Positions 10,055-20,720 of a stretch of DNA of 64,000 bases are shown here, piece after piece. A program made the position numbers and the translations under genes. The stretch is taken from the NCBI GenBank assembly GCA_032718865.1, contig JALUTQ010000046.1, positions 1 to 64,000 on the forward strand. Direction: 5' to 3'. The notes under the pieces are model-generated. The model made no database searches, was not told the DNA's origin, and was given only the letters and a program-made list of their open reading frames with translations. Positions within the stretch are counted from its first letter, which is position 1; the number at the start of each line of letters is the position of its first letter. This stretch comes from Tilletia caries (taxonomy: Eukaryota; Basidiomycota; Exobasidiomycetes; Tilletiales; Tilletiaceae).

Positions 10055-11812
10055 TGGGCCTTCATTCCACGCTTCGCCGAGATTGCGGCTCCGCTCACGA
10101 GGCTGCTTAAGGGATGGCGATACGAATCCGCAGACGGCAACACCAGACTCGTGAACGCTGAGGGACGGGCAGTATCCGCGGCCAAGGTTCCGTTGTCCTG
10201 GGGCTCCGAACAGCAGGCCAGTTTCGAGGCCTTGCGGGCGGCCATTGCGAATCCTCCCGTTCTCGCCCACCCCGACCCATCCCGGCCCTACATCCTTTAC
10301 ACCGACGCGTCCAAGGGAGCCCTTGCTGCTATTCTTCACCAGGTGACGACCACGGCCGCTCTTGTCCCCATCGACCCCGTCGGCGCCCACCTGAACACGT
10401 TGTCCGTGTCGCAATTGCCTTCCAGCATTGCCCGCGACCGGTGGGCGGTGTGGTTGTCCGAGGACAAGTTCTTCGCGCCGATCTTGCGTCGCGCTCAAGA
10501 CCGGCCGGCGTCCGATGATGAATGGGTGCTTCGCGATTCCGTCCTCGTCCGTCGCAGCGATGATCGGATCGCTCTCCCTGCCGCGGGCCTTTCCGTCGTT
10601 CTGCGGCATGCTCACGATCAGGGCGGGCATTTCGGGTTTTGGAAAACCTTTCTTGCTGTCCGGAAGCACTTCTGGCGTCCCCAGCTTTCTACCGCTGTTC
10701 GTGCTTGGGTCAAACACTGCGACTCATGCCGCCGCACGAAGTCCTCCCCCAAGACCGGCATGTTGGACATTTCGACGGACCCAACGCTCCCCTTCGATCA
10801 CATCTCGCTCGACCTCATCTACGGGTTCCCACGATCACGGGCGGGGAACGACGCCGCTCTGGTGATCCAGGATCTCTTTTCGCGCATGGTCATCCTCGAG
10901 CCTTGCGCAAAGGAGATCACCGCGGACGGAGTCGCTGCTATCGTGAGCAACCGTGTGCTCCGCTTCGGCTGGCGGCCTCGCCGTCTCGTCTCGGACTCCG
11001 AAGCCCGGGTCTCTGGCTCCGTCATGATGGCCCTCTGCGAGTCTCTTGGCGCAGTCAGCACGCCCTCCAGTCCGTACCATCAGCAGGCCAATAGCGTCGA
11101 ACGCGTGATACAGACCGTTCACCGTGTCCTTCAGGTCATGGCCCTGCCGTCGAAGTCGCACTGGGATCGCCGTCTTCTCCCTTCGGTCGAACTGGCGATC
11201 AACAGCAGCCCGTCGTCTGTCACCGGCCATCGGCCATTCGATCTGATCTTCATCAGTCACCCGACGATAGTCCATGCGATCTTCGACTCGGAGGAACACC
11301 TTGGCGTGGGCTCCTTCGAGGAACGTCTGTCGGCGGCTCAAGATCGCCTGGACGAGGCTCGTCAGCACATCGTCATCGCTCGCGTCGAGCAGAAGCGCAG
11401 GTACGACTCACGGCGTGCAACTCCGGCTCTTGTGGCGCCGGGGATGTCCGCCTGGATTCGTCTCCGAGATCGTCCCGTCGCGGGCGCCGTCTCGGACCAG
11501 CTGGATGCTCGGAAGCTGGGACCGTTCCCCGTTGAGGAAGTGCTATCGGCCCATCGCGTTCGCCTCACTCTGCCCCCGCACCTCGGCATCGACCCGGTGT
11601 TCAACATCGAGCAGATCGATATCGACGCGGCTACCGACGATCCCTTCGCTGCCGACCGGTCGGAGCTCCCTGTGGATCCACGGGTGGGGGATGCGGAGGA
11701 GCCTGCGGGGTTTCCAGACTCGTTGACGATCGGCGAGGACACGGATGTGGTCGAGGACGATGATCTGGCCCTCCCACCGCGCGTTCGTCGTCACCCTGCT
11801 GCCCTGGGGGGG
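10052..11812 (+). pseudogene. Element B RNase H start plus integrase (left arm)
   Basis: The frame resumes with AFIPRFAEIAAPLTRLLKGW and reaches the first RNase H strand (ILYTDASKG, near 10290-10316). Instead of the rest of RNase H it then enters the pre-integrase linker (DKFFAPILRR). Integrase follows: an H-H-C-C zinc finger (HAHDQGGHFGFWKTF, then HCDSC near 10717), a catalytic core with LDLIYGFP, SDSEARVSGS and NSVERVIQ, and a C-terminal part. The left arm keeps DLFSRMVIL open where the right arm has an extra T. A nine-G run near 11806-11814 breaks the frame before the final RNase H part. Confidence 0.87.
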
Positions 11813-11814
11813 GG

Positions 11815-12300
11815 ACTTCGTCTTGGGCACCGTCCGGTCCTCGGCATCCGATGAGCTCGACGATCTGCTTCGCGGCCCGCTTCCCCGGCCCCGTGTCTTC
11901 CAGCAAGGAAACGACCGGCTCCTTCTCACCGAGCGTCCGGTCGCATTTCTTTCCCGGCTCACTTCCCCCCGCGGAGTCCAAACTTGTGGCCGCTGAGCTG
12001 GAGCTTGTCTGCTTTACGTGGGCTCATCGGAAGCTTGCCCATCTGCTCGAGGGAGCCTTCACGACCGTGACCACCGATCACTCTCCGATGGAACGCATGC
12101 TCCGGTCAACGACAAACATCCCTTACGGGCCGACCATCACACGTTGCCGCGCAGAGATCATGCCGCATCTGGCCAACCTTCGATTCCTGTATCGACCCGG
12201 GGCCCGCCACACGAACGCAGACGCCCTTTCTCGCCTCCCAGTTGCAGACCAGGGACGGTCTGCTTCTGACGGTGGGGATGTGCTGGCAACCAGCTCCTGA
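11815..12300 (+). pseudogene. Displaced RNase H C-terminal part of element B (left arm)
   Basis: After integrase comes the remainder of a Ty3 RNase H: PVAFLSRLTSP, the Glu-bearing helix AAELELVCFTWAHRKL, TTDHSPMERML and NADALSRLP. These carry the second to fourth acidic catalytic positions, whereas the first (YTDAS) lies about 1.6 kb upstream. It runs to the purine tract and 3' LTR. Frames are broken here by the G-run and by six instead of five C near 11965; the right arm keeps the whole stretch open with integrase. Confidence 0.82.
12271..12278 (+). other. Polypurine tract of element B
   Basis: GGTGGGGA directly before the 3' LTR start TGTGCTGG, the expected site for plus-strand priming. 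Confidence 0.7.
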
Positions 12301-12617
12301 GTATAATAGCTTCCTTAATCCTTCTCTATGATTCCGTTCCGCTCCGATCCGGTTCCCGATTTCTCTCAACACTTTTCCTCGCTCAACACTTTTTCCGCTC
12401 ACTGCTTCAGAATCGTTACGCAACGCTCCACTTTTCCTTCCTCTTTTTCCTTCACTCGCCGCAGCGGCCTCACTCACTCGCACCTCATTTGTATTTAAGC
12501 CGCTGCGCCTCATTTCCCCCCTCGCTTAGAATTAATCCGTCCTTGCATTGTTCTACTTTTCTTCTGTCTGCTCTCGGCAACAGGTAAGACTCTCTTTCCG
12601 AACCAAGTGTTCGCACA
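12279..12617 (+). repeat. 3' LTR of element B
   Basis: Second LTR copy, TGTGCTGG to CGCACA. The flanking ACATT does not duplicate the 5' flank TTCGT. Confidence 0.93.
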
Positions 12618-13171
12618 ACATTGCCTTGGCCATTGTGAGCAGTGAGTAGGCCTGCATACTTCACGTCAGTGACGACCGACGTTATGTTGACCTCATCATA
12701 CATTTCTTCAATCCAAATTTCCCTCTCTCTTCGTTTGTGTAGAATCAGCAGGCAGCAATACTGCCACTATCCAAGGCAGACACGGTCAGTGGTATAATGT
12801 CGTCGTGTTTCCTTCTTACATGCCTTGGGTCTCGCTGACAGTTGACACTTCTTACTTCTACCGTTATTATGATTTCTTTTTCATGCACACTCATACAATC
12901 ATACAGCTTCAATACCGTACCGTAGCGCGCCTTGGTTCGGGTCGACATCGGTGCGGTGAGCATGATTTGATCGTTTTTGGGCTCTACTGCTGATGATGAA
13001 CGTTCACGCTGACTTTTTCACTTATGTTACTACATTTAACAGATTTTTTGGTCTTCTCAGTTCTCTTCTCTGCGCTCTGCCGGGCTCTTTCCGCCGTTCC
13101 TGTCCCGTCGGTCCTGCTCGTCGCTTCTGTCTGTGCTCGCTCCTGCTTCATCTCTCTCGTCGTGCCCAGAG
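12618..13171 (+). other. 5' region of Harbinger transposase gene (left arm)
   Basis: 554 bp between LTR B and the transposase ATG. It holds several intron-like GTGAGT and CAG sites and no frame I can assign. It presumably holds the promoter and leader of the transposase and perhaps one element terminus; I could not find matching terminal inverted repeats. Confidence 0.45.
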
Positions 13172-14544
13172 ATGCGGCCCTCTAATCAGCGAAAAACCCG
13201 CTCTTCCCGACACAAAGTCCTCGTTCTCGTCGGCCTGGCCGCGGCCTTATACGGTGCTCGCTTCATTGACAGGAAGCGTGGCCACTCCAGGCCAGGACGA
13301 GGGATCACCAAAGTGGAGAGCTGGTTGAGGCAAGAGGGAACGACAGGCAGAGACATTCTTGGAGTCTCTCCTGGAACGTTCAATGCTATCGAGCACGCTC
13401 TTCGCGACGCACCCGGCCTGGCGGACCTTAGTTGGCGTGATGATGCAATGTCCATTCGGGAACGCATCGGCATCTTCCTATACGTCTGCCGCTACTCAGC
13501 CTCTTGCCGCCAGGCCGGGGACGTATTCGGGCGTAGCCCAGGTTCCATCAGCTCGTACGTCTACTGGTCTAGATTTCGTGTCTCTTTTTCACACCTCCCC
13601 AGGCTGATACAACCTCTACAACTCCTGCAGTGCTTTCCGATCAATTGTCGCTGCTCTTGTTGAGCCTTCAATATACAATCAACACATCTCTTTGCCCACC
13701 GCTGTCACTCCTCTCCACTACACAATTTCGGAGAACCCACGTCTGTTCCCCTTCTTCAAAGCGGTCGTGGGCGCTATCGACGGCTCCCACGTCCGCGCTC
13801 ATGCGCCCGCCGAGGAGCGTGACAGGTTCTGGAATCGCAAGGGCTGGACATCTTTCAACGTCCTCGCCGCTTGCGATTTCGATATGTGCTTTACGTACGT
13901 GCTCAGCGGGTGGGAAGGTAGCACTTCGGACAGCTTCCTTTGGGCAAGGGCTTTGGAGGGAGGCCTACATCTCGCGAAGGGAAAACAACTGCTTGGCGAC
14001 GCCGGATTTGGATTCAGCGACAAACTACTGATTCCATACCGCGGCGTACGCTATCATTTGAGGGAGTATGCAACAGGTACGCGGAGGTATGTAGCTCATC
14101 CCGATCATCGTGTCTCTCCAGTCTCCTGTTCTGCAGTTCTGCTGTTCACGCTGACAAGTGACATTCATCATCTTTCTTAGACCACGAAATGCAAAAGAAG
14201 TGTACAATCGAAGACATGCTGGTGCTCGCAGCGTGATAGAACGGATCTTTGGCGTCGTACAAGCTAGGTTCAAGATACTCATTACTGGCTCCCACTTTGA
14301 CCTTCAGACGCAGGCCGACGTGTTCCCCGCTCTCGCCGTCGTCCATAACATCATTCGACGTACAGACCCGCTCAACGACATCGACCCTCTCCCGGTTGTG
14401 GCGGGGGCCGATGCCGGCGATGAGAACGACGAGGGCGACGCAAGATCGGGACTGTCAAGGGCGGAGACCACGAAGGAAGGGAAGGCAGCTGCTGCCTACC
14501 GCGATCGCGTTGCGAAGAAGATGTGGAACTCTGCTAGCTTGTAG
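13172..14544 (+). CDS. PIF/Harbinger-type DDE transposase (left arm)
   Basis: Three exons: 13172-13554, 13631-14086 and 14181-14544, joined in frame with GT-AG introns. The product is about 400 aa. An N-terminal helix-turn-helix-like region (IRERIGIFLYVCRYSAS, VFGRSPGSISS) is followed by the DDE_Tnp_4 core: first Asp in VGAIDGSHV, second in LLGDAGFGF, and Glu in RSVIERIFGVVQARFKIL. The C-terminus is acidic. This is the HARBI1 layout, and the family works with a Myb/SANT-like partner, here the convergent gene at 14667-15419 (truncated) or 18609-20599 (complete). I see no stop or frameshift. It acts in DNA cut-and-paste in the nucleus. Confidence 0.87.
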
Positions 14545-14666
14545 TCTTATAGAAATGCACACCCAAGCAGGCATTGATCTATCCATGGACCATGGTACGA
14601 GCGCTGAAAGAGGAGAATTGAGAGCATAGAATTTCATGTATGAAAAAGAACAGAGACCGAAACGAT

Positions 14667-15419
14667 CAGGACTGCTCAAGTAGCTTGCGCAAGAAGCTAC
14701 GGCGCAGATCCTCGCGTTCAACGAAGGACCGATAGACTGTGATGCGGCTGGGAACCTCCGACATTGCCATGCCCAATCGAGACAGCTCGTCGACATCGAA
14801 AGCCTCACCGTCGCGCTCGAGAAGCTCGTCCAGCGCGGCGGGGAGATTATCTTCGGCTGTCTTGCCAAACCCGTCAAGCGCAGCCGCGATCTTGTCCATC
14901 GCCCCGACGGCCGAAGCGCGTTTGCGCTTGCGAGAGGGGGTGATATGGGTCTGAGAATGTATAAAAAAGAAATGGAAAGATCAGAACAAGGCAAAGGTAA
15001 GGTTAAGCAAGAAGCATCAACGAACATCCGAGTCACTTTCACCGCTCTCAGTTCCATCTTCATCATTCTCAACGCCGTTTTTCATTTCCTTCCTTCGCAC
15101 CTGAGGCCGCCTTGCGCTTGCCGTTGCCGTCTCGGGCGAGGCCACCTGTGGCCGTGGACTTTGCGCAAAGGGCATCCAGGCGCGAGTAGTGCTCGAGCGA
15201 CCTGTATCTCCACTTTTTGAACTTTGGCGATGTCTGTAACGGAAACAAATGTCATCACCAACTCGAGCCGCGCCATAACACTTCTAACCTTCACTGTTCA
15301 CATACATTAAGCAACTGATCCCAAACATCAGGCTCTGCTGTGACCTTCTGTCCTTCCTCGTCCCAGCCAAATCCGCTCATCTGGAGCAGTTGGTGGACTT
15401 CTGCCCAGCTCGTTTTTAG
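14667..15419 (-). pseudogene. Myb/SANT-like partner gene, 5'-truncated (left arm)
   Basis: This mirrors exons 3-5 of the complete gene at 18609-20599: the SGFGWDEEGQKV block (15306-15419), the FKKWRYRSLEHY exon, and the last exon ending LLEQS at 14667. Exons 1-2 are absent because the arm ends inside the following intron, at the edge of a repeat element (16053). It has no start codon or DNA-binding N-terminus, so it is a broken by-product of the duplication. The stop lies 122 bp from the transposase stop, on the opposite strand. Confidence 0.85.
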
Positions 15420-15475
15420 CTGCGAAGACCAAAGAATGCATCATAATTCATAATGTCAGAACATGTATTCCACGC

Positions 15476-16053
15476 AAGGCTCGGACAGTTACTTACAGTT
15501 GTCCATTTTGGGTATACAGTACAGTACAGTTACAGTTATAACTTACCGCCAGCACCTACAGTACAGTTACAGTTACAATTAAGTGACTTTAAGTTACTAC
15601 AGTTACTTTATTTTTTTCGTCGCGCACGGACCTCCAATCCCAGTTTAAGTCACTGTAACAGTCACTAACAGTTACTGTAAAAAAACTCTCAAAGTAACTG
15701 TAACTTAAAAGTATTTTAAGTCACAGTTTTGCCTTTCAACTGTAAGTAACTGTACGTCAACTGTAAGTAACTGTACGTGGCTGTCAGTGGCTGTAAGTGT
15801 TTTTCTCAAACTGAAAGTGGCTGCCAGGTTCAACTTAAACAGTGCTATATAGTCATAGTAAGTTTGAACAGTTTGGGGCCCGAAAAAATTCCAACTTAAT
15901 CAACTGTACAGTTGACTGTACCCGGGCCCTACAGTTACAGTCAACTTAATTTTTTTTCCGGCTCCGCCACCTACAGTACAGTTACAGTTATGACTTATTA
16001 AGTCAACTTACCTACAGTTACAGTGGGCACAGTTATACAGTCGCCGGGCCTTG
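15476..16053. mobile_element. Repeat-rich non-autonomous element (left copy)
   Basis: Reverse complement of 19210-19790. Dense TACAGT/ACTGTA repeats, with AAGGCTCGG at one end and CCGGGCCTTG at the other. The 9-bp flank ATTCCACGC is present only outside 15476 (15467-15475). The other side (16054 on) is unrelated sequence, so the arm ends at the element terminus. Confidence 0.85.
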
Positions 16054-18608
16054 GGTACTGTGCTGATTTTGAAGTCGTTCCAATCATATCTCGTCGATCT
16101 GTGGGCGGGCGAAATTTGCATGGCACAGTGATGCTCACAATTTCGATCCCATCCATCTCAATTGCGCATCCTCTCTTCTTTTTGATGACCTCTTACTCCT
16201 ACCACATGTCTTTAGCCTACACTTCTTTGAAATGCAGCACTTTTCCCTCCTCTCGGAGCGACCTGAACGCGTCTGCTACCCTTCCCGGCTCGAAAAGCGC
16301 TCTTCGCCTCTGTCGCCTGTCTGCTTTTTGGCTCCCATACCGGCGAAAAGGTATGTACAGCTTTGAAACTTCTTTCCAAGCACCCTTATGTATTGACACA
16401 CCATTACAACCCTCCCTCGTCTCCTTCCAGGGCCTGGTTGGGTTCATGCAACGGTAAGTGTCCTCGGTTTTCAAGGTTCATGGTGAGTACACACTATTAT
16501 CTCCCTTTCTTACCGCTCACGACATTCAAACACATTTCCAACAGCGTTTCCTGACTCTACAGTCTACCACGGCTCTTTAGAGGTCTCGTCTGCTTTGCTG
16601 TGACTCTCTGCCGCTCCATACCATATGCCATTCTGTTTCTGTAACATGCTTTACAATACATATATTATTTTCCTTACCACACTCCATTAACTGATTCAAA
16701 TTTCAAGCTGAAGGGCTCTATGAGCTCGCAATCGACATACCTTTCGATCGCACCAATGTTTGTTTTGAGGATTTGGAAGATAAAAATGTGAGGTGAACTT
16801 TCTGTACCAAGAAGTGCCTAGATGTACACATCGTGGACTTGTCTGAAATCAAGGGTTCCAGCAAACGACCACACAACCATTCGAAAAAAAAAATTCAATA
16901 CAAAAAAAGTATCCACTTGCAGCTATCTTTCCAAGGCCCCTCCCCTCCAAGTTTGAGAGCGTTCTGAGAAGTATTGGCTGTACAGGGTAAGAAACAGAGG
17001 TTCTCAGCGTTAACCGATTCGTGACTTACATTGTTGATAGCAAACACTGACAATCAACACCTCGCAAGGTCGCATCGGAGAAGGGTTCAAGGCCTACCAA
17101 AGCGTTCCTTGTGCTCATAGCTACATATAGAGCCATCAGTGGCAACTTTCTGATTGTGAAGTCTGGTCATTACTGATGTTGGAGCAGTAAGGTGTCTAGG
17201 GCCCATACGAAATCCAACGTTGACATGAAGCGCGCATCGTTTCCGACACGATTCTAACTACCACAGAACACCAAAAAAAAGACTACAGATGAAAGGGTAC
17301 TGTACTGCGAGTCTATGGACGCTATATGATCACGATTTGAAGCTGATATGATCGAGAACGAGGTGCTTTACTGATGGAGTGGGAAATATGGGACTGTCAA
17401 AGGTGCCATATTGGAATACCTACCCTCGATACTGTCAAAGATGTTGGATCTCAACCTGGAAACGCTGGAAGAAAAGAGTGTATCAATACGAGTCAGGAAA
17501 GCATGTTAGTAGCCGGTAAGAAGCAGAACTGAGTGTTTGAGCGGTCCAGAAGCGGATTGAGATTGGGGGGTTATCTGGAAGTCAAAAATGAGTACACATG
17601 GCTCTCGCCAGCCTCAACGGAGCAACGAACCAGACCGTTGCTCAAGATCCTGGCTCGCATAGCTACGTTGCTACTTCCATTCAGGTTTGAGTGTCCTGGA
17701 GAGAAGATTGACCAGATGCCAACCTGAATCGAAAAAGAAACAGAGAGCAAAAAGAGGAAAGGGAAAGATCGATTGCTCGTGGTGCACTGTAAAAACATGG
17801 GAGAGTGGGGAGAGCAGCGGAAGACGATGTAAAAGGGTAAGATGTATAGCTGCAGACCGAAAACAAAAGTCAATTACAAAGGAGAACGGTCAGATGCAGA
17901 GGCAAAGGTGAATGGAAGGTTAGCCCGCATTCTCTGTGTTTCTTTTGATCGCTCGGCGGAAAGTAATGCGGCGGTCAAGAGTGAAGGTTAGAGGCTCATT
18001 CTCTTCCTACCGTAGATCACTGTCAGAAAAAGCTGGTAAGAGATGGGTTATATCAGCGGACTGGTGATTAGATTGGTAGAAAGGACAGTGCAGTCAGGGA
18101 GTGGTGGGATGTCAGTTCCGGTCAGCGGTCAGTAGAGAGCTGAAGAGACGTACGAATGATCTCGAAGTGCACAGGAGCATAGGTCACGTCATGAAGACAA
18201 GATCTGCCAAATTTGAAGAGAGGGTTTTCAAGGGAAGTGGGAGGATGTAAGGGTCATCGAGGAAGAAAAGTCAGTGGGATGGATTCAAGGCGCCTGGGTG
18301 GGCCGCGTGGCTCATCAGATCACGTGGTCACAGTGGTTTGTGTGAAGCACCCCAAGTCGAGCCTTTTCGGGTTTTTGACAATTAATACTAGCGCCATATC
18401 ACCGGCACCCAAAGCGGGTTCCGTTTGAGTTAGCCATAGGTGGAAAAAAATGAGATGGAGGTCGAGACCCCCATCCCATGACTCGACGCACCCCGCCACG
18501 TGAAAAGAAGCGGAAGGCGTCGCGCGGCTCAACGCGCTCTCACTCGTGCCTCATTTTTCTTCATCTGTACTACCATTAGCTATCTCTCTGTCCCTCAAAT
18601 TCAAGGAC
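16054..18608. other. Unique spacer of the inverted duplication
   Basis: Single-copy sequence between the arms. It is AT-richer than the arms, with T-rich and A-rich tracts (for example 16882-16912). I find no coding frame of substance, RNA gene or transposon terminus. The last part, up to 18608, is the promoter side of the Myb/SANT gene. Confidence 0.6.
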
Positions 18609-20599
18609 ATGTCGACAGCTTCCTCGTCTCCTCCTCCTGCGCAGGCCAACAGTGCGCCTGCAGCAGACTCTGTCACTGCCACACCGGCTGGTGACGTCGG
18701 AGATCCAGCCTCATCTTCCGCTGGCGCGATCGCCGGCGCCCAAGCAGATTCCTCTGGCGACGCCTTCTGGTCGCGAGAGGACGACGAGGTTCTGCTTAGC
18801 GGCCTCGAGGAAGGATCGAAGGCGGGCAAGCAGAGCGGAGCAGGATGGAAGGTGCGTTTTTCGTGCTTGTTTTTCAATGAATCAGGTTGTTGGCTTTGTG
18901 CCCTCTGACCTCTCTGTCAGTGTGCTTCCTCTCATTGTGATATCCTCGGACTGACACAGTAGCGATGCGTTATTGCCTTTGATTTCTTCTTACAGCCGGA
19001 GGTGTGGGCCGCGCTCATCGTCAATCTGGCTCCTATTCGTCAGAGAGGCGCGGTCAAGACTGTTGATAACAGCAAGTCTCATTTCCGCAATGTGAGTGTT
19101 CATTGTTCAATGCCCATTCGCAAATGTTGCCTGTGGACTGTGGAGTTGTCAGCTGGAGACGGAGGGTGGAAGAGAGCGTCGATGTTGTTTGACGCTTGTA
19201 GCGTGGAATCAAGGCCCGGCGACTGTATAACTGTGCCCACTGTAACTGTAGGTAAGTTGACTTAATAAGTCATAACTGTAACTGTACTGTAGGTGGCGGA
19301 GCCGGAAAAAAAATTAAGTTGACTGTAACTGTAGGGCCCGGGTACAGTCAACTGTACAGTTGATTAAGTTGGAATTTTTTCGGGCCCCAAACTGTTCAAA
19401 CTTACTATGACTATATAGCACTGTTTAAGTTGAAAAAAATACCTGGCAGCCACTTTCAGTTTGAGAAAACACTTACAGCCACTGACAGCCACGTACAGTT
19501 ACTTACAGTTGACGTACAGTTACTTACAGTTGAAAGGCAAAACTGTGACTTAAAATACTTTTTAAGTTACAGTTACTTTGAGAGTTTTTACAGTAACTGT
19601 TAGTGACTGTTACAGTGACTTAAACTGGGATTGGAGGTCCGTGCGCGACGAAAAATAAAGTAACTGTAGTAACTTAAAGTCACTTAATTGTAACTGTAAC
19701 TGTACTGTAGGTGCTGGCGGTAAGTTATAACTGTAACTGTACTGTACTGTATACCCAAAATGGACAACTGTAAGTAACTGTCCGAGCCTTGCGTGGAATA
19801 CATGTTCTGACATTATGAATTATGATGCATTCTTTGGTCTTCGCAGCTAAAAACGAGCTGGGCAGAAGTCCACCAACTGCTCCAGATGAGCGGATTTGGC
19901 TGGGACGAGGAAGGACAGAAGGTCACAGCAGAGCCTGATGTTTGGGATCAGTTGCTTAATGTATGTGAACAGTGAAGGTTAGAAGTGTTATGGCGCGGCT
20001 CGAGTTGGTGATGACATTTGTTTCCGTTACAGACATCGCCAAGATTCAAAAAGTGGAGATACAGGTCGCTCGAGCACTACTCGCGCCTGGATGCCCTTTG
20101 CGCAAAGTCCACGGCCACAGGTGGCCTCGCCCGAGACGGCAACGGCAAGCGCAAGGCGGCCTCAGGTGCGAAGGAAGGAAATGAAAACGGCGTTGAGAAT
20201 GATGAAGATGGAACTGAGAGCGGTGAAAGTGACTCGGATGTTCGTTGATGCTTCTTGCTTAACCTTACCTTTGCCTTGTTCTGATCTTTCCATTTCTTTT
20301 TTATACATTCTCAGACCCATATCACCCCCTCTCGCAAGCGCAAACGCGCTTCGGCCGTCGGGGCGATGGACAAGATCGCGGCTGCGCTTGACGGGTTTGG
20401 CAAGACAGCCGAAGATAATCTCCCCGCCGCGCTGGACGAGCTTCTCGAGCGCGACGGTGAGGCTTTCGATGTCGACGAGCTGTCTCGATTGGGCATGGCA
20501 ATGTCGGAGGTTCCCAGCCGCATCACAGTCTATCGGTCCTTCGTTGAACGCGAGGATCTGCGCCGTAGCTTCTTGCGCAAGCTACTTGAGCAGTCCTGA
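18609..20599 (+). CDS. Myb/SANT-like DNA-binding protein, Harbinger partner (complete)
   Basis: Five exons: 18609-18851, 18996-19091, 19847-19960, 20033-20239 and 20315-20599, giving about 314 aa. A Ser/Ala-rich N-terminus is followed by a Myb/SANT-like domain (PF12776 type): WSREDDEVLLSGLEEG, GWKPEVWAALIVNL, then SGFGWDEEGQKV, VWDQLL, FKKWRYRSLEHYSRL. After it come an acidic stretch and a basic RKRKRA motif. In PIF/Harbinger elements such a protein binds DNA and helps bring the transposase into the nucleus. It converges on the transposase at 20721-22094. Intron 2 holds the 581-bp repeat element. An in-frame ATG at 18546 is possible, but 18609 gives a more typical N-terminus. Confidence 0.8.
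19210..19790. mobile_element. 581-bp non-autonomous DNA element with 9-bp target duplication
   Basis: Flanked by GCGTGGAAT at 19201-19209 and 19791-19799. The ends are imperfect inverted repeats (CAAGGCCCGGCGACTGT and, reversed, AAGGCTCGGACAGT). The interior is packed with ACTGTA/TACAGT and AAGTTA-type repeats on both strands. A 9-bp duplication suggests the Mutator superfamily, but the ends do not match the Mutator-like element at 44669. Confidence 0.8.
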
Positions 20600-20720
20600 T
20601 CGTTTCGGTCTCTGTTCTTTTTCATACATGAAATTCTATGCTCTCAATTCTCCTCTTTCAGCGCTCGTACCATGGTCCATGGATAGATCAATGCCTGCTT
20701 GGGTGTGCATTTCTATAAGA

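Larger units (their letters stand above)
7953..12617 (+). mobile_element. Ty3-type LTR retrotransposon B, left-arm copy
   Basis: LTRs of 344 and 339 bp (7953-8296, 12279-12617) bracket a PBS (8297-8308), a gag-like leader, RT, the start of RNase H, integrase, the rest of RNase H, and a purine tract (12271-12278). Protease and the capsid/zinc-knuckle part of gag are missing, so the element is defective. The flanks TTCGT (7948-7952) and ACATT (12618-12622) do not match, so this is not a simple insertion. Several frameshifts differ between this copy and the right-arm copy. Confidence 0.9.
6657..16053. repeat. Left arm of the 22-kb inverted duplication
   Basis: Every position p here matches the complement of about 35254-p at the outer end and 35266-p at the inner end, so the arms differ by only about 12 bp net over 9.4 kb. 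Differences are homopolymer lengths plus scattered substitutions. The inner end is the last base of a repeat element (16053). The outer end is the LTR/PBS junction of element A. Confidence 0.96.
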
